DNA of 64,000 nucleotides, taken from contig NZ_UGQM01000001.1 in assembly GCF_900454025.1 (NCBI RefSeq), positions 1,736,001-1,800,000 on the forward strand, in the 5' to 3' direction. Shown one piece after another: positions 12,448-24,715 of this stretch; the first letter of the stretch is position 1; the number at the start of each line of letters is the position of its first letter. A program made the position numbers and the translations under genes. The notes beneath the pieces are model-generated. The model had not been told where the DNA came from. It was given only the letters and a program-made list of their open reading frames with translations, and searched no databases. The DNA is from Mycolicibacterium gilvum. GTDB lineage: Bacteria > Actinomycetota > Actinomycetes > Mycobacteriales > Mycobacteriaceae.

Positions 12448-14360
12448 CACAGATTCACCGCCAGAATCATCCCCACCACGATCGCCGTACCGGCCAACAT
12501 CGACAGCGCGTAAGAGCGGGCGAACCCGGTCTGCCACTGCCGCAACCGCTCTGAGACCCGGGAGACGCCCGCGCCCAGCCCGGCGCCGGCACCGTCGACC
12601 GCCTCGTCGTCGAGTTCGACCAGACGGCGGGTGAAGGTCATCCCCGGCCGCATCAGCACCCGTTCGTTGACGGTGTCGCCGTAGAGATCCCGCCTCGCGG
12701 CCACGGTCAACGCGGACCCGGGCGGCACGTCGGCGGGGACGGGGCGGGCGCCGTACATGCGGTACGCGATCGCCACCCCGACGGCCACCACCGACAACAC
12801 GATCACCGTGACGACCCACACCGGCAGGACGTGGTGGATCTCCTGTGCCCCCACCACCGGTTCCAGCCAGTGCTCGAGAGTGCCTCCGATCGCCAGCGCC
12901 GCGCCGGCGGTCACCGAGCCGATCGCCAGCAGGATCATCGGCCACGTCATCACCGCGGGTGCCTCGTGCGGATGTGCGCCCGAACCCTCCCAGCGCCTCG
13001 TGCCGAAGAACGTCATCAGCATCACCCGGGTCATGTAGAACGCCGTGATCCCAGCCCCCAGAATCGTGACGCCGCCCAGGATCACACCCTTGACGCCGCC
13101 CGCACCGAGTGCCGCCTCGATGATGCCGTCCTTGGAGAAGAACCCGGCCAGCGGCGGAATCCCGATGATCGCGAGGTATCCGAGCCCGAACGTGACGAAG
13201 GTGATCGGCAGCGCCGTGCGCAGACCTCCGTAGCGGCGCATGTCGACCTCGTCGTTCATCGCGTGCATCACCGAACCGGCGCCCAGGAACAGGCCGGCCT
13301 TGAAGAAGCCGTGGGTCAGCAGATGCATGATCGCGAACGCATAACCGGCAGGACCCAGTCCGGCGGCCAGCACCATGTAGCCGATCTGGCTCATCGTCGA
13401 CGCGGCGAGGGCCTTCTTGATGTCGTCCTTCGCGCATCCGATCACCGCACCGAACAGCAGCGTGACCGCCCCGACGATGACCACCGCCGTCTGGGCGTGC
13501 GGCGCGAGGTCGAACACGGGCCCCGAGCGCACGATCAGATACACGCCGGCGGTGACCATCGTCGCGGCGTGGATGAGCGCCGACACCGGTGTCGGGCCCT
13601 CCATCGCATCGCCGAGCCAGGACTGCAGCGGCACCTGCGCCGACTTGCCGCAGGCGGCGAGCAGCAGGGTCAGTCCGATCGCGGTCAGCGTGCCGTCACC
13701 GAGTTGCGGTGCCGCCTCGAAGACAGCGTCGAACCCGACGGCGCCGACCGACGCGAACATCACCATCAGTGCCACGGCGAGTCCGACGTCGCCGACACGG
13801 TTCACGACGAACGCCTTCTTCGCCGCCGTGGCCGCCGACGGCTTGTGCGACCAGAACCCGATCAGCAGGTAGGACGCGAGACCCACACCCTCCCAACCCA
13901 TGTAGAGCCCGAGGTAGTTGTCGGCCAGGACCAGCAGCAGCATCGCGGCGACGAACAGGTTGAGGTAGGCGAAAAATAGACGTCGACTCCGCCCGGGGTC
14001 ATCGGGTCGCTCCGCAGGCTGCGCTCCCGAAGCCATGTAGCCGATCGAGTAGATGTGGATCAGGGATCCGACGCCGGTGATCAGCAGGGCGAAGCACATC
14101 GACAGCTGGTCCAGTTGCAGACCGAAATCGACGCGAAGATCGCCGACGGGCACCCAGCTGAACAGCGTCTCGTGCACCGCGCGCTGCTCGGGATCTCGGC
14201 CCAGCATGCCGGTGAACATCACTGCGGCACAACCGAACGAGGCGAGGGCCGCCGCGGTGCCGAGCAGATGGCCCCACGCATCGCAGCGGCGTCCGGCCAG
14301 CAGCAGGATCGCCGCACCGGCCAGCGGCACTGCGATGAGAAGCCACACGGGTAGCGTCAT
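12444..14360 (-). CDS. nuoL: NADH-quinone oxidoreductase subunit L
   Basis: 638 residues, the distal antiporter-like subunit with the long amphipathic lateral helix at its C-terminus. Signatures include [49 protein letters not shown] and [16 protein letters not shown]. The C-terminal part (residues about 540-638) has a polar stretch then a final hydrophobic anchor, as in other NuoL. The ATG at 14360 gives a hydrophobic first helix and lies 8 bp after the nuoK stop; an upstream in-frame extension to 14693 would only re-read nuoK sequence. It works in proton translocation of complex I at the cytoplasmic membrane. Confidence 0.97.
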   Translation of the reverse strand: MTLPVWLLIAVPLAGAAILLLAGRRCDAWGHLLGTAAALASFGCAAVMFTGMLGRDPEQRAVHETLFSWVPVGDLRVDFGLQLDQLSMCFALLITGVGSLIHIYSIGYMASGAQPAERPDDPGRSRRLFFAYLNLFVAAMLLLVLADNYLGLYMGWEGVGLASYLLIGFWSHKPSAATAAKKAFVVNRVGDVGLAVALMVMFASVGAVGFDAVFEAAPQLGDGTLTAIGLTLLLAACGKSAQVPLQSWLGDAMEGPTPVSALIHAATMVTAGVYLIVRSGPVFDLAPHAQTAVVIVGAVTLLFGAVIGCAKDDIKKALAASTMSQIGYMVLAAGLGPAGYAFAIMHLLTHGFFKAGLFLGAGSVMHAMNDEVDMRRYGGLRTALPITFVTFGLGYLAIIGIPPLAGFFSKDGIIEAALGAGGVKGVILGGVTILGAGITAFYMTRVMLMTFFGTRRWEGSGAHPHEAPAVMTWPMILLAIGSVTAGAALAIGGTLEHWLEPVVGAQEIHHVLPVWVVTVIVLSVVAVGVAIAYRMYGARPVPADVPPGSALTVAARRDLYGDTVNERVLMRPGMTFTRRLVELDDEAVDGAGAGLGAGVSRVSERLRQWQTGFARSYALSMLAGTAIVVGMILAVNLW

Positions 14361-14368
14361 TGCCGGTC

Positions 14369-14668
14369 CTAGTGCCTCAGCAGGCTTGCCGCGTCGACGT
14401 TTGCCGACCGGCGCGTCCGGAAGATCGTCATGATGATCGCCAAGCCGATCACGACCTCGCAGGCGGCGACGACCATCGTGAAGAACGCGACCACCTGACC
14501 GTCGAGGTTCCCGTGGACACGGGCGAACGTGACGAAGGCCAGGTTCCCGGCGTTCAACATCAACTCGACACACATGAACATCACGATGGCGTTGCGCCGC
14601 AGCAGCACTCCCGCGGCGCCGATGGTGAACAGCAAGGCCGACAGGTACAGGTAGTTGTCGGGATTCAC
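14369..14668 (-). CDS. nuoK: NADH-quinone oxidoreductase subunit K
   Basis: 99 residues with three transmembrane helices, the normal size for NuoK. Helix 2 carries the conserved membrane glutamate in [17 protein letters not shown], and a second acidic residue sits in [19 protein letters not shown]; both are needed for proton transfer in characterised homologues. The GTG start at 14668 overlaps the nuoJ stop (GTGA). Confidence 0.97.
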   Translation of the reverse strand: MNPDNYLYLSALLFTIGAAGVLLRRNAIVMFMCVELMLNAGNLAFVTFARVHGNLDGQVVAFFTMVVAACEVVIGLAIIMTIFRTRRSANVDAASLLRH

Positions 14669-15384
14669 TGCTCACCCCCGGGCGATCGCTCATCGGTAGG
14701 TACGGGGCGCACCTGCAGAATCGCGCTCACCGACAACTCCGAGCCCGACCCGTCGGGTAACCGGGCGGGGACGTCGACGGCATTGTGGCGGGCGTACACG
14801 CCGGGGTTGGGCAGTGTCGTCGGGTGCCCGCCCGGCGCAAAGCGCTCGACAGCGAGTTCGCGCTGGGTCTTTCGGCGCTGGAACCGCTCTCGGTGGGCCA
14901 GCACCATCGCGCCGAGTGCGGCGGTGATCAGGAGTGCGCCGGTCAGCTCGAACGCCCACAGGTACTTCGTGAAGATCAGCGCCGCGAGGCCCTCGACGTT
15001 GCCTCCGCCGTTGGCCTTGTCCAGACCGACGATGCCGGTGGCGGACACCGACCCGATGCCCGCGATGAGCAGGATGCCGAAGCCCAGACCGACCGCCAGC
15101 GCCGCGATCCGTTGCCCGCGCAGTGTTTCCACGAGGGATTCCGAGGAGTCTACACCGATCATCATCAGCACGAAGAGGAACAGCATCATGACCGCGCCGG
15201 TGTAGACGACGATCTGCACGACCCCCAGGAACGGCGCACCCTGGGCGATGTAGAGGACGGCGAGCGCAATCATGGTGGCGGCCAGTGACATCGCCGAGTA
15301 GACGGCCTTCGGCGCGGCGATCACCCCCAGTGCGCCACCGACGCTGACGACGGCCATCACCCAGAACAGGATCGTCTCGGTCAC
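14665..15384 (-). CDS. nuoJ: NADH-quinone oxidoreductase subunit J
   Basis: 239 residues. Five hydrophobic helices are followed by a cytoplasmic tail of about 70 residues rich in Arg and Pro. The core holds the pi-bulge helix typical of NuoJ ([23 protein letters not shown]). The GTG at 15384 overlaps the nuoI stop by four bases and gives an N-terminus that enters the first helix directly ([11 protein letters not shown]). The tail is longer than in enterobacterial NuoJ, which is usual in actinobacteria. It belongs to the membrane arm next to the quinone pocket. Confidence 0.97.
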   Translation of the reverse strand: MTETILFWVMAVVSVGGALGVIAAPKAVYSAMSLAATMIALAVLYIAQGAPFLGVVQIVVYTGAVMMLFLFVLMMIGVDSSESLVETLRGQRIAALAVGLGFGILLIAGIGSVSATGIVGLDKANGGGNVEGLAALIFTKYLWAFELTGALLITAALGAMVLAHRERFQRRKTQRELAVERFAPGGHPTTLPNPGVYARHNAVDVPARLPDGSGSELSVSAILQVRPVPTDERSPGGEQ

Positions 15385-15908
15385 CTGGCATCCGCCTCTG
15401 CCGATGGCGAGACGGTGCCACGGTAGTAGTCCTCGTCGGTGGCGCCGGGGGCCATCGCGTGTGGCGGCGCCCCCATGCCCGGTTCCAGCGGCGCCAGCAG
15501 CTTGTCCTTGCCGTAGATCAGGTCGGCGCGGTTGTCGTCGGCCATCTCGTAGTCGTTGGTCATCGTCAGCGCGCGGGTCGGGCAGGCCTCGATGCACAGG
15601 CCGCATCCGATGCAGCGCAGATAGTTGATCTGGTACACCCGGCCGTACCGCTCGCCGGGGGAGTAACGCTCGGCCTCGGTGTTGTCGGCGCCCTCGACGA
15701 AGATCGCGTCCGCCGGGCAGGCCCATGCACACAGTTCGCAGCCGATGCACTTCTCCAGCCCGTCGGCATACCGGTTCAGTTGATGGCGCCCGTGGTAGCG
15801 CTTGGCGACGGGCCCAGGCTTCTCCGGGTACTCCTCGGTGACCGGCTTCTTGAACATCGAGCCGAAGGTGACACCGAATCCGGCGACAGCGTCGAGGAAC
15901 TTAGGCAT
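15381..15908 (-). CDS. nuoI: NADH-quinone oxidoreductase subunit I, 2x[4Fe-4S]
   Basis: 175 residues. It contains two 8-iron ferredoxin motifs, [12 protein letters not shown] and [12 protein letters not shown], which bind clusters N6a and N6b and pass electrons from NuoG toward NuoB. The N-terminal helix [17 protein letters not shown] is the membrane-associated segment seen in homologues. The C-terminal 45 residues are low-complexity. The ATG at 15908 overlaps the nuoH stop by eight bases. Confidence 0.98.
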   Translation of the reverse strand: MPKFLDAVAGFGVTFGSMFKKPVTEEYPEKPGPVAKRYHGRHQLNRYADGLEKCIGCELCAWACPADAIFVEGADNTEAERYSPGERYGRVYQINYLRCIGCGLCIEACPTRALTMTNDYEMADDNRADLIYGKDKLLAPLEPGMGAPPHAMAPGATDEDYYRGTVSPSAEADAR

Positions 15909-17133
15909 CGGCGGACTCCTTCACCGGTAACGGCGGCACCGGGAAGGCGCCGTGGTCAGAGGACTGGGCGGGGGGACCGTGCGGTGTGCGACGTCTCCTG
16001 GCGCGCAGGGCCCGCCACGCGAGCAGTGACGCGAGGATCGCCGCCACACCGGTCACACCGATCAGCGCGGTGACCCACCCCTGGTAGCCCTGGTTCTGCA
16101 TCGCGCGGGTCGTGGCGACGATCGCGATCCATGCCAGCGAGACCGGGATCAGGAGCTTCCAGCCCAGCCCCATGAACTGGTCGTAGCGCATCCGGGGCAG
16201 GGTGGCGCGCAGCCACATGAAGAAGAACAGGAACAGCCACACCTTCGCGGTGAACCACAGCAGTGGCCACCACCCGCTGTTCGCGCCGTCGGCGATGCTG
16301 ATCGGCCACGGCGCGTGCCAGCCTCCGAGGAACAGCGTGGTCGCCAGAGCGGACACGGTCGTCATGTTGACGTACTCGGCGAGCATGAACATCGCGAACT
16401 TCAACGACGAGTACTCGGTGTGGAAACCGCCGACCAGTTCACCTTCGGCCTCGGGGAGATCGAAAGGCGCCCGGTTGGTTTCGCCGACCATCGAGGTCAG
16501 GTAGACCAGGAAGGACGGCAACAGAAGGAAGATGAACCACACGTCGTTCTGCGCGGCGACGATTCCGGACGTCGACATCGTGCCCGCGTAGATGAAGACC
16601 GCGACGAACGACAGCGCCATCGCGATCTCGTACGAGATCACCTGCGCCGAGGATCGCAGCCCGCCCAGCAAGGGGTACACCGATCCCGACGCCCATCCGG
16701 CCAGCACGATTCCGTACACCCCGATCGAGGTGACCGCGAGGATGTAGAGCACCGCGACGGGAAGGTCGGTCAGTTGCAGGGCGGTGCGGTGGCCGAACAC
16801 GGACACCTCCGGGCCCAGCGGGATCACGGCGAAGGCCATGAAGGCGGGGATCACCGAGATGACCGGTGCGGCAAGGTAGATCCACTTGTCCACCCCCGCG
16901 GGTACGAGGCCTTCCTTGAGCGCGAGTTTGATGCCGTCGGCCAGCGACTGCAGCAGTCCCCGTGGTCCGACGCGGTTGGGCCCCAACCGCAACTGCATCC
17001 GTCCCAGGATCTTGCGTTCGATGAGGATCGCGGCGAGGACGGTGAGCAGCAGGAAGACGAACACCCCCAGCGACTTCGCCAGGATCAGCCACCACGGGTC
17101 ATGGCCGAACAGGGTCGGGTCGGGGTAGGTCAT
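15901..17133 (-). CDS. nuoH: NADH-quinone oxidoreductase subunit H
   Basis: 410 residues with about eight transmembrane helices, forming the quinone-binding floor of the membrane arm. Hallmarks are [34 protein letters not shown] and the acidic loop [24 protein letters not shown]. The ATG at 17133 overlaps the nuoG stop (ATGA), which settles the start against an in-frame codon at 17157. The C-terminal 50 residues form a basic, proline-rich tail found in actinobacterial NuoH. Confidence 0.98.
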   Translation of the reverse strand: MTYPDPTLFGHDPWWLILAKSLGVFVFLLLTVLAAILIERKILGRMQLRLGPNRVGPRGLLQSLADGIKLALKEGLVPAGVDKWIYLAAPVISVIPAFMAFAVIPLGPEVSVFGHRTALQLTDLPVAVLYILAVTSIGVYGIVLAGWASGSVYPLLGGLRSSAQVISYEIAMALSFVAVFIYAGTMSTSGIVAAQNDVWFIFLLLPSFLVYLTSMVGETNRAPFDLPEAEGELVGGFHTEYSSLKFAMFMLAEYVNMTTVSALATTLFLGGWHAPWPISIADGANSGWWPLLWFTAKVWLFLFFFMWLRATLPRMRYDQFMGLGWKLLIPVSLAWIAIVATTRAMQNQGYQGWVTALIGVTGVAAILASLLAWRALRARRRRTPHGPPAQSSDHGAFPVPPLPVKESADA

Positions 17134-19529
17134 GCCGGCCCCCGCTGCTCGGCGCATCCGATGGACACCCGCGCTCCCGTCGTGACACCGAGGGTCTGGT
17201 GGACCTGGCTGCCGGGTGAGTTCAAGGGCAACCAGACCACGCCGTCGGCCATGTCGGTCACGGTCAGCGGGAGGGTGATCGCGCCGCGGTCGGTGCTGAC
17301 GGTGACCACGTCACCGCCGCGTGCACCGATGTCGGCCGCGGTGCGCTCCGACAGCCGGACCGTCGGCGTTCGGGCGGTGCCCGCCAGATGCGGTTCCCCG
17401 TCCTGAAGACGGCCCCCGTCGAGCAGCATGCGCCACCCGGCAAGGATCGCCTCCCCATGTGCCGCGGGCGCGCGGTGCTCCTCGGCCCGGGGCGGCGCCG
17501 GGCGGTCGCCGGCCCACAGGCCGAGTCGGGCGTGCTCCTCGGCGGCAGCCACGGAGGTGGGTATGCCGAGGTCCACTCCGATCTCGTCGGCGAGGAGGCT
17601 CAGCACTCGCAGATCGGTGACGGAGTTCGTGTGCACGGAGGGCTCGAACGGGCGAATTCGCCCCTCCCAGTTGACGAATGCGCCGGCCTTCTCCACGACC
17701 GGCGCCACCGGGAACACGACGTCGGCGCGATCGGTGACCGCGCTGCGACGCACCTCCAGGCTCACCACGAACGGGACGGCGTCGAGCGCGGCAGCGGCAT
17801 GGTCGGGATCGGGCAGGTCGGCCAGTTCGACACCGCCGACCAGCAGTGCACCCAACTCCCCGGCGCGGGCTGCGTCGAGGATCGCCGTGCCGTCGCGACC
17901 GGGTTGGGCGGGCAATTCGTCGACGTGCCAGGCGAGTGCGGTCTGGGCGCGCGCGCCGACGTCGTCGACGGGTCGGCCGCCCGGCAGCAGGTGCGGCAGA
18001 GCGCCCGCCTCCACGGCGCCGCGGTCTCCGGCACGCCGGGGGACCCACGCCAGCCGTGCGCCGGTCGCGGTGGCCAGTCGCCCGGCAGCCGACAGCGCGC
18101 CCGGAGAGGTCGCCAGACGCTCGCCGACCAGGATCACCGCACCCGGCATCGTCAGCAGCTCATCGGCGGCCAGACCGTCCAGTACCCCTGCCTCGGCGCC
18201 GGGAGCCGCGGTGATCAGGCGGGCGGAGAGTTTGTCCGAACCTCGGGTGCGCAGCGGTGCCACCGAGATCACCTGAACTCCGTGCTTGCGCACCGCTTTC
18301 CGCAGCCGCAGATACACGATCGGCGATTCCTCTTCCGGCTCGAAGCCTGCGAGCAACACCGCGGGCGCTTTTTCGAGATCGGCATACGTCACGCTCTTGG
18401 GCCGGCCCGCGACGTACGCTGCGAGGAACGCGGCCTCCTCGGCGCTGTGCGGCCGTGAGCGGAAGTCGATGTCGTTGGTGGCCAGCACGATTCGGGCGAA
18501 CTTGGCGTAGGCGTATGCATCTTCGAGGGTCGATCGGCCGCCCACCAGCACGCCGGTGCGCCCGCGCGACGCCGCGAGCCCGGCTCCCGCGACGGTGAGT
18601 GCCTCCGACCACGACGCCGCGCGCAGGGTGCCGTCCTCGTCGCGTATCAGCGGGGTCGTGAGGCGGTCGCCGGCCGTGGCGTAGGTGAACGCCCACCGCC
18701 CCTTGTCGCAGTTCCACTCCTCGTTGACCTCGGGATCGTCACCGGCGAGGCGGCGCAGGACTTTTCCGCGCCGGTGGTCGGTGCGCTGCGCGCACCCGGA
18801 GGCGCAGTGCTCACAGACGCTCGGGCTGGAGACGAGATCGAACGGCCGCGCCCGGAAGCGGTACGCCGTGCCGGTGAGGGCGCCCACCGGGCAGATCTGG
18901 ACGGTGTTGCCGGAGAAGTAGGACTGGAACGGGACGCCGGGGGCGATGCCGACCTGTTGCTGCGCACCGCGTTCGAGCAGATCGATGAACCGGTCCCCGG
19001 CGATCTGATCCGAGAAGCGTGTGCACCGGGCACACAGCACACAACGTTCGCGGTCGAGGAGTACCTGGGACGAGATATTGATCGGCTTGGGGAAGGTGCG
19101 CTTGACGTCGGTGAACCTGGTCTCGGCGCGGCCGTGCGCCATCGCCTGGTTCTGCAGCGGACACTCGCCGCCCTTGTCGCACACCGGGCAGTCCAGCGGA
19201 TGGTTGATGAGCAACAGCTCCATCACGCCCTGCTGGGCCTTGTCGGCCACCGCAGAGCTGTGCTGGGTGTGCACCACCATGTCGGGGGAGACCGTGGTCG
19301 TGCACGACGCCAACGGCTTTCGCTGGCCTTCGACCTCGACGAGGCACTGGCGGCAGGCCCCGACCGGGTCGAGCAACGGATGGTCGCAGAAGCGCGGAAT
19401 CTGCACCCCGATCAGTTCCGCGGCGCGGATCACCAACGTGCCCTTGGGCACCGTGACGGGTTGGTCGTCGATGGTCAGCGTCACCATCTCGACGGGTGGC
19501 GCGTCGGAGGCGCGCTCGGCGATGGTCAT
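17130..19529 (-). CDS. nuoG: NADH-quinone oxidoreductase subunit G
   Basis: 799 residues. The N-terminal 2Fe-2S ferredoxin domain (cysteines around [12 protein letters not shown]) is followed by the HxxxCxxCxxxxxC cluster motif ([14 protein letters not shown]), a CVLCARC...CPVGAL 4Fe-4S set, and the CEHCASGC...NCDKGRW motif of the off-pathway N7 cluster. A degenerate molybdopterin-oxidoreductase-like domain fills the remainder. It carries electrons from NuoE/F along the peripheral arm. The ATG at 19529 overlaps the nuoF stop. The Mo-domain is Ala-rich and lacks obvious cofactor ligands, as expected for NuoG. Confidence 0.98.
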   Translation of the reverse strand: MTIAERASDAPPVEMVTLTIDDQPVTVPKGTLVIRAAELIGVQIPRFCDHPLLDPVGACRQCLVEVEGQRKPLASCTTTVSPDMVVHTQHSSAVADKAQQGVMELLLINHPLDCPVCDKGGECPLQNQAMAHGRAETRFTDVKRTFPKPINISSQVLLDRERCVLCARCTRFSDQIAGDRFIDLLERGAQQQVGIAPGVPFQSYFSGNTVQICPVGALTGTAYRFRARPFDLVSSPSVCEHCASGCAQRTDHRRGKVLRRLAGDDPEVNEEWNCDKGRWAFTYATAGDRLTTPLIRDEDGTLRAASWSEALTVAGAGLAASRGRTGVLVGGRSTLEDAYAYAKFARIVLATNDIDFRSRPHSAEEAAFLAAYVAGRPKSVTYADLEKAPAVLLAGFEPEEESPIVYLRLRKAVRKHGVQVISVAPLRTRGSDKLSARLITAAPGAEAGVLDGLAADELLTMPGAVILVGERLATSPGALSAAGRLATATGARLAWVPRRAGDRGAVEAGALPHLLPGGRPVDDVGARAQTALAWHVDELPAQPGRDGTAILDAARAGELGALLVGGVELADLPDPDHAAAALDAVPFVVSLEVRRSAVTDRADVVFPVAPVVEKAGAFVNWEGRIRPFEPSVHTNSVTDLRVLSLLADEIGVDLGIPTSVAAAEEHARLGLWAGDRPAPPRAEEHRAPAAHGEAILAGWRMLLDGGRLQDGEPHLAGTARTPTVRLSERTAADIGARGGDVVTVSTDRGAITLPLTVTDMADGVVWLPLNSPGSQVHQTLGVTTGARVSIGCAEQRGPA

Positions 19530-20842
19530 ACACCCACTCCTTCCGGCGCCGTGAGCATCGAGGCATAAGGATCGAACGGGCACGCGTTCCCCAGGTGCGC
19601 TTCGTATTCGTCGCGGAAATGCTTGAGCGACGACATGATCGGGCTTGCCGCACCGTCGCCGAGGGCGCAGAAGGACTTACCGAAGATGTTGTCGGAGATG
19701 TCGAGCAGCTTGTCGAGATCGGCCTCGGTGCCGCGACCGGTCTCCAGCCGCTCGTAGATCTGGGCCAGCCAGTAGGTGCCCTCCCGGCACGGCGTGCACT
19801 TGCCGCAGGACTCGTGTGCGTAGAACTGCGTCCACCGGCGCACCGCACGCACGACGCACGTGGTGTCGTCGAATATCTGTAGGGCTTTCGTGCCGAGCAT
19901 CGATCCGACGCCGGCCATGCCCTCGTAGTCCAGGGGCACATCGAGGTGGTCGGCTGTCAGCAGCGGCGTCGACGAACCGCCCGGCGTCCAGAACTTCAGC
20001 TCGTGTCCCGCACGTACACCACCGGCGTAGTCGAGGAGCTCCCGCAGCGTGATGCCCAGTGGCGCCTCGTACTGTCCCGGCGTGGTCACGTGGCCCGACA
20101 GCGAGTACAGCGTGAAACCCGGTGACTTCTCCGAACCCATCGACCGGAACCAGTCGACGCCGTTGAGCAGGATCGGCGGCACGCTGGCGATCGATTCGAC
20201 GTTGTTGACCACCGTCGGGCAGGCGTAGAGCCCGGCGACCGCCGGGAACGGCGGCCGTAGCCGGGGCTGTCCGCGGCGACCCTCCAGCGAGTCCAGCAGT
20301 GCGGTCTCCTCACCGCAGATGTAGGCGCCCGCCCCCGCGTGCACGATGAGCTCCAGGTCGAAACCCGAACCGTGGATATCGTGTCCGAGGTGGCCGGCGG
20401 CGTAGGCCTCCGCGACCGCGGCCTGCAGGCGCCGCAGCACGGGGACGACTTCGCCCCGCAGATAGATGAACGCGTGATGTGCCCGGATCGCATAGGCTGC
20501 GATGATCGCGCCCTCCACCAGGAAGTGCGGCGTGGTCAACATCAGCGGAATGTCTTTGCACGTCCCGGGTTCGGACTCGTCGGCGTTGATCACCAGGTAG
20601 TGCGGTTTGGCCGCCGCGCCTTCACCGCCTTGGGGGATGAACGACCACTTCGTGCCGGTCGGGAATCCCGCGCCGCCGCGGCCGCGCAGGCCGGAGTCCT
20701 TGACCGTGCCGATGACCTCATCGGGGCTCATCGCCAGAGCGCGTTCCAAGGCCTGATACCCGCCGTGACGGATGTAGGTGTCCATCGTCCACGGTTGCGG
20801 CTCGTCCCAGAATCGGCTGAGTACCGGGGTCAGTGACGTCAC
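19526..20842 (-). CDS. nuoF: NADH-quinone oxidoreductase subunit F (NADH/FMN-binding)
   Basis: 438 residues. The FMN site [16 protein letters not shown], the NADH site [17 protein letters not shown] and the N3 4Fe-4S ligands [12 protein letters not shown] plus a later cysteine (FCALGDG) are all intact. NuoF oxidises NADH and starts electron transfer in complex I. The GTG at 20842 overlaps the nuoE stop by four bases; longer in-frame reading toward 21127 only shadows nuoE. Length and motifs agree with bacterial NuoF. Confidence 0.98.
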   Translation of the reverse strand: MTSLTPVLSRFWDEPQPWTMDTYIRHGGYQALERALAMSPDEVIGTVKDSGLRGRGGAGFPTGTKWSFIPQGGEGAAAKPHYLVINADESEPGTCKDIPLMLTTPHFLVEGAIIAAYAIRAHHAFIYLRGEVVPVLRRLQAAVAEAYAAGHLGHDIHGSGFDLELIVHAGAGAYICGEETALLDSLEGRRGQPRLRPPFPAVAGLYACPTVVNNVESIASVPPILLNGVDWFRSMGSEKSPGFTLYSLSGHVTTPGQYEAPLGITLRELLDYAGGVRAGHELKFWTPGGSSTPLLTADHLDVPLDYEGMAGVGSMLGTKALQIFDDTTCVVRAVRRWTQFYAHESCGKCTPCREGTYWLAQIYERLETGRGTEADLDKLLDISDNIFGKSFCALGDGAASPIMSSLKHFRDEYEAHLGNACPFDPYASMLTAPEGVGV

Positions 20843-21705
20843 GGTGCGTCCGTCGCTTCCGGATCGGTCTCGGCAGTGCCCGACCTCGCGGGGACGTCGG
20901 CCTCCGGTGCCGGTGCGGGTTCGTCCTTCACCGACTCGGCCGCGACGGCCTGCTCCTGTCCGCCACCCGCGGTGGTGTCCGAGGGGCTTCCGGCCGCGGG
21001 CGCGGCCATCCGGTGCTCGCGGGCGAATCGCAGTCCGGCGAGCGTGGCCTCGCCGACGGTACCGGCCGTCGCTGAATCCGGGCCGTCCAGCCCGGCAAGG
21101 ATTCTCGACGTCTCGCGGAACGTGCACAGCGAGCCGCCGCGTGACGGTGCCGGTGTCTGCCCGGAGCGCAACCCGTCGACGAGTTCACGCGCCGAGGCGG
21201 GGGTCTGGTTGTCGAAGAAGTCCCAGTTGACCATCACGACCGGTGCGAAATCGCATGCGGCATTGCACTCCACGTGTTCGAGCGTGATACGGCCGTCCGC
21301 GGTGGTCTGCCCGGGTGCGATGTCCAGATGCTGCTCGAGCGACTCCAGGATCGCGTCGCCACCCATCACGGCGCACAGGGTGTTGGTGCACACACCCACC
21401 AGATACTCCCCGGTCGGGGTCCTGCGGTACATGGAGTAGAAGGTCGCGACCGCCGTCACCTCGGCGTCCGTCAGGCCCAAACGGTCTGCGCAGAAAGCGA
21501 TTCCGGCCGGTGTCAGGCAGCCGTCCTGGGCCTGCACCAGATGCAGCAGCGGCAGCAGCGCCGACCTGGTCTGCGGGTACCGGGCGATGATCGTCGCGGC
21601 ATCGGCCGTCAAGCGCTCGTGGACCGCCGCGGGATAGGTGGCGGGCCCGTGGATCGGGGGTCCCGGTTCGTCGGGCCGCTGTCCGAGCTCGAGAAACACA
21701 CTCAT
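20839..21705 (-). CDS. nuoE: NADH-quinone oxidoreductase subunit E, with long acidic/proline tail
   Basis: 288 residues. The thioredoxin-like domain binds a 2Fe-2S cluster through CTNTLC and, about 36 residues later, CNAAC. The first 220 residues resemble normal NuoE; the last 65 are an Ala/Pro/Glu/Asp-rich, probably disordered tail absent from enterobacterial NuoE. I chose the ATG at 21705, preceded by AGAGCAGG, 28 bp after the nuoD stop; an in-frame GTG at 21750 would overlap nuoD and adds no conserved sequence. This is one of only two junctions in the operon without overlap. Confidence 0.97.
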   Translation of the reverse strand: MSVFLELGQRPDEPGPPIHGPATYPAAVHERLTADAATIIARYPQTRSALLPLLHLVQAQDGCLTPAGIAFCADRLGLTDAEVTAVATFYSMYRRTPTGEYLVGVCTNTLCAVMGGDAILESLEQHLDIAPGQTTADGRITLEHVECNAACDFAPVVMVNWDFFDNQTPASARELVDGLRSGQTPAPSRGGSLCTFRETSRILAGLDGPDSATAGTVGEATLAGLRFAREHRMAAPAAGSPSDTTAGGGQEQAVAAESVKDEPAPAPEADVPARSGTAETDPEATDAP

Positions 21706-21733
21706 GACGACCTGCTCTTCGCGCCGGCGCTCA

Positions 21734-23089
21734 TCACCTATCCACCCCACCCATCACCGGATCGATCGACGCCACCGCCGTGATCGCATCGGCGACCATG
21801 CCGCCTTCGCACATCGCCGCGACGGCCTGCAGGTTGGTGAACGACGGATCCCGGTAGTGCACCCGGTAGGGCCGGGTTCCGCCGTCGGACACCATGTGTA
21901 CGCCCAATTCGCCGCGCGGGGACTCCACCGCGACGTAGACCTGACCCGGCGGCACCCGGATGCCCTCGGTCACCAGTTTGAAGTGGTGGATCAGCCCCTC
22001 CATCGAGTGGCCCATGATCTTGGCGATGTGCTCCGGGGAGTTGCCCAGCCCGTCGGGCCCGACCTTCAGATCTGCCGGCCACGCGAGCTTCCTGTCGGTG
22101 ATCATCACCGGTTCGCCGGTACTGCGCTCGAGGCGTTCGACGCACTGCTCGACGATCCGGATGGATTCCCGCATCTCCTTGACTCTGATGAGATAGCGGC
22201 CGTAGGAGTCGCACCGGTCATCGGTGATGACGTCGAAATCGTATGTCTGGTAACCGCAGTAGGGCTGCGACTTGCGCAGGTCGTGCGGCAGGCCGGTGGA
22301 ACGCAGGACCGGACCGGTGATCCCCAGCGCCATGCAACCGGTGAGATCGAGATAACCCACGCCCAGGGTGCGGGCCTTCCAGATGTAGTTCTCGTTGAGC
22401 AGGTTCTCCATGTCGCGCAGCCGGGTCGGCAGCAGCGTCAGGAGCTCGCGGATCTGGGGGAGGCCCTCCTCGGGGAGGTCGGCCGCGACACCGCCGGGCC
22501 GGATGTAGGCACTGTTCATGCGCAATCCGGTGATGGTCTCGAACACCGACAGGATCAACTCGCGTTCCCGGAAACCGAGGAACATCGCGGTCATCGCACC
22601 GAGTTCCATTCCGCCGGTGGCGAGTGCCACCAGATGGCTGGAGATTCTGTTGAGCTCCATCATCATCACCCGGATCACCGAGGCGCGTTCCGGGATGTCG
22701 TCGGTGACACCGAGGAGCTTCTCGACACCGAGGCAGTACGCCGTCTCGTTGAAAAACGGTGACAGGTAGTCCATTCGGGTGACGAACGTGACGCCCTGAG
22801 TCCATGTACGGAATTCCAGGTTCTTCTCGATGCCGGTGTGCAGGTAGCCGATTCCGCACCGGGCCTCCACGATGGTTTCGCCCTCGATCTCGAGGATCAG
22901 CCGCAACACCCCGTGGGTCGAGGGATGTTGCGGGCCCATGTTGACGACGATCCGTTCACCGGCGTGCTCGGCGGCGTCCCCCGCACGCGAGGAGGAATTA
23001 GACATTTGCCGTGCCGCCGTGACGACCTGATCCCAGTCCTGGCCGCCGACGACGATGACCCGCTCGGGGCGTTGCGCGGAGGTGGTCAT
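21734..23089 (-). CDS. nuoD: NADH-quinone oxidoreductase subunit D
   Basis: 451 residues of the 49-kDa family related to [NiFe]-hydrogenase large subunits. The quinone-pocket motif [14 protein letters not shown] is intact, as is the C-terminal region [16 protein letters not shown] and the terminal DPVMGGVDR. About 45 extra residues precede the conserved domain, as in other mycobacteria. The ATG at 23089 shares one base with the nuoC stop (TGATG), giving coupled translation. Confidence 0.98.
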   Translation of the reverse strand: MTTSAQRPERVIVVGGQDWDQVVTAARQMSNSSSRAGDAAEHAGERIVVNMGPQHPSTHGVLRLILEIEGETIVEARCGIGYLHTGIEKNLEFRTWTQGVTFVTRMDYLSPFFNETAYCLGVEKLLGVTDDIPERASVIRVMMMELNRISSHLVALATGGMELGAMTAMFLGFRERELILSVFETITGLRMNSAYIRPGGVAADLPEEGLPQIRELLTLLPTRLRDMENLLNENYIWKARTLGVGYLDLTGCMALGITGPVLRSTGLPHDLRKSQPYCGYQTYDFDVITDDRCDSYGRYLIRVKEMRESIRIVEQCVERLERSTGEPVMITDRKLAWPADLKVGPDGLGNSPEHIAKIMGHSMEGLIHHFKLVTEGIRVPPGQVYVAVESPRGELGVHMVSDGGTRPYRVHYRDPSFTNLQAVAAMCEGGMVADAITAVASIDPVMGGVDR

Positions 23090-23769
23090 CAGTTGTACGC
23101 CCTGCGCTGATCGGGCGGCGGGATCTCCGCCCCGTGGTACTCGACCGGGATCCCACCCAACGGATAGTCCTTCCGCTGCGGGTGGCCCACCCAGTCGTCG
23201 GGCATCTCGATACGGGTCAGCGAGGGATGCCCGTCGAAGATGATGCCGAAGAAATCGTAGGTCTCGCGCTCGTGCCAGTCCACCGTCGGATAGACGCCGA
23301 ACAACGACGGGATGTGCGGATCATCGTCGGGGACAGCCACTTCCAGGCGGATGCGACGGTTGTGGGTGATCGACATCAGCGGATACGCGGCGTGCAGCTC
23401 CCGGCCGGAGTCGTCGGGGTAGTGCACGCCGCTGACACCGAGGCACAGTTCGAAGCGCAACGCCGGATCGTCACGCAACGCCTGGGCCACCTCCACGAGG
23501 CGGTCCCGGTGCACCTCAAGGGTGAGCTCGTCGCGGTGGATCACGACGCGTTCGATCGACTCGGTGAACGCATCGTCGCCGACGGCCTCGGCGAGTCTGT
23601 CCACCACCTCGTCGAAATAGCCGCCGTACGGGCGCGGACTGCTGCCGGGAAGGGCGACGGGACGGACCAGCCGACCGTAGCCCGAGGTGTCCCCAGAGCC
23701 CTTGGCGCCGAACATGCCACGCCGTACACCGATGATCTCGGGTGTCTGGTCGCCGGTCGGCTCCGTCAC
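23089..23769 (-). CDS. nuoC: NADH-quinone oxidoreductase subunit C
   Basis: 226 residues of the 30-kDa subunit. The signature [16 protein letters not shown] followed by [21 protein letters not shown] is clear. It packs against NuoD and NuoB in the peripheral arm and carries no cofactor. The GTG at 23769 overlaps the nuoB stop by four bases (GTGA). The first 60 residues are less conserved and probably flexible. Confidence 0.97.
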   Translation of the reverse strand: MTEPTGDQTPEIIGVRRGMFGAKGSGDTSGYGRLVRPVALPGSSPRPYGGYFDEVVDRLAEAVGDDAFTESIERVVIHRDELTLEVHRDRLVEVAQALRDDPALRFELCLGVSGVHYPDDSGRELHAAYPLMSITHNRRIRLEVAVPDDDPHIPSLFGVYPTVDWHERETYDFFGIIFDGHPSLTRIEMPDDWVGHPQRKDYPLGGIPVEYHGAEIPPPDQRRAYN

Positions 23770-24320
23770 CTCAACAGGCCTTTCAGCTCGATGGTCGGAG
23801 TGAGAGCCATGGCCGCCTGTTCGGCTTCCCTGATGGCCTCTTCGCGGTTCACGCCGAGCGGCATCTGCTGGATCTTGTCGTGCAGTTTGAGGATTGCGTG
23901 CAACAGCATCTCGGGCCGGGGCGGACAACCGGGCAGGTAGATGTCGACGGGTACGACGTGATCGACGCCCTGGACGACGGCGTAGTTGTTGAACATTCCG
24001 CCCGACGAGGCGCAAACCCCCATGGCCAGAACCCACTTCGGCTCGGCCATCTGGTCGTAGATCTGCCGCAGAACCGGCGCCATCTTCTGGCTCACCCGCC
24101 CCGCCACGATCATCAGATCCGCCTGCCGCGGGGTGGCCGAGAAGCGTTCCATGCCGAAGCGCGAGATGTCGAAACGCGGACCGGCGGTGGCCATCATCTC
24201 GATCGCGCAGCACGCCAACCCGAACGTCGCCGGCCACAGCGAGCCCTTCCGGACGTACCCGGCGACCTTCTCGACGGTCGAGAGCAGGATGCCCCCGGGA
24301 AGTTTCTCTTCTAGTCCCAT
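23766..24320 (-). CDS. nuoB: NADH-quinone oxidoreductase subunit B (N2 cluster)
   Basis: 184 residues. It binds the terminal 4Fe-4S cluster N2: the tandem cysteines of [10 protein letters not shown], a third cysteine in [10 protein letters not shown] and the fourth in PGCPPRPE are all present. It reduces quinone together with NuoD. The ATG at 24320 overlaps the nuoA stop by ten bases. Confidence 0.98.
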   Translation of the reverse strand: MGLEEKLPGGILLSTVEKVAGYVRKGSLWPATFGLACCAIEMMATAGPRFDISRFGMERFSATPRQADLMIVAGRVSQKMAPVLRQIYDQMAEPKWVLAMGVCASSGGMFNNYAVVQGVDHVVPVDIYLPGCPPRPEMLLHAILKLHDKIQQMPLGVNREEAIREAEQAAMALTPTIELKGLLR

Positions 24321-24685
24321 TGCAGTCCTCCCCGGCGCCAGACGTACGCATAGGCCACGAATACGACGACCATGAACAAGAGCATCTCGATCAGCGCGAA
24401 CATCCCGAGGCTGTCGAACGCGACGGCCCAGGGGTAGAGGAAGACGATCTCGATGTCGAAGACGATGAACAGCATCGCGGTCAGGTAGTACCGCATCGGG
24501 AAGCGTTGAGCCGTCGCGGCGACCGCGGGATCCGAGGCGTCCATCGGCTCGATTCCGCACTCGTAGGCTTCGAGCTTCGCGCGGTTGAACCGGCGCGGGC
24601 CGATCAGCAACGCGATCCCGACCGATCCCACCGCGAACACGGCAGCGATCGCACCGAGCACCAGGATTGGCGTGTACAGATTCAT
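24311..24685 (-). CDS. nuoA: NADH-quinone oxidoreductase subunit A (first gene of the nuo operon)
   Basis: 124 residues with three transmembrane helices. The loop YECGIEP between helices 1 and 2, with its conserved Cys-Gly-x-Glu, and [10 protein letters not shown] in helix 2 identify NuoA. It lies at the quinone-access site of the membrane arm. The ATG at 24685 is the first start after a 175-bp non-coding stretch that contains a CRP-like palindrome, and GAGGAG lies about 12 bases upstream. All fourteen subunits follow in the order A to N without gaps larger than 28 bp, so one long transcript is likely. Confidence 0.98.
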   Translation of the reverse strand: MNLYTPILVLGAIAAVFAVGSVGIALLIGPRRFNRAKLEAYECGIEPMDASDPAVAATAQRFPMRYYLTAMLFIVFDIEIVFLYPWAVAFDSLGMFALIEMLLFMVVVFVAYAYVWRRGGLQWD

Positions 24686-24715
24686 ACTGCGCAGCAGCTC
24701 CTCGCAGGCTGTCGA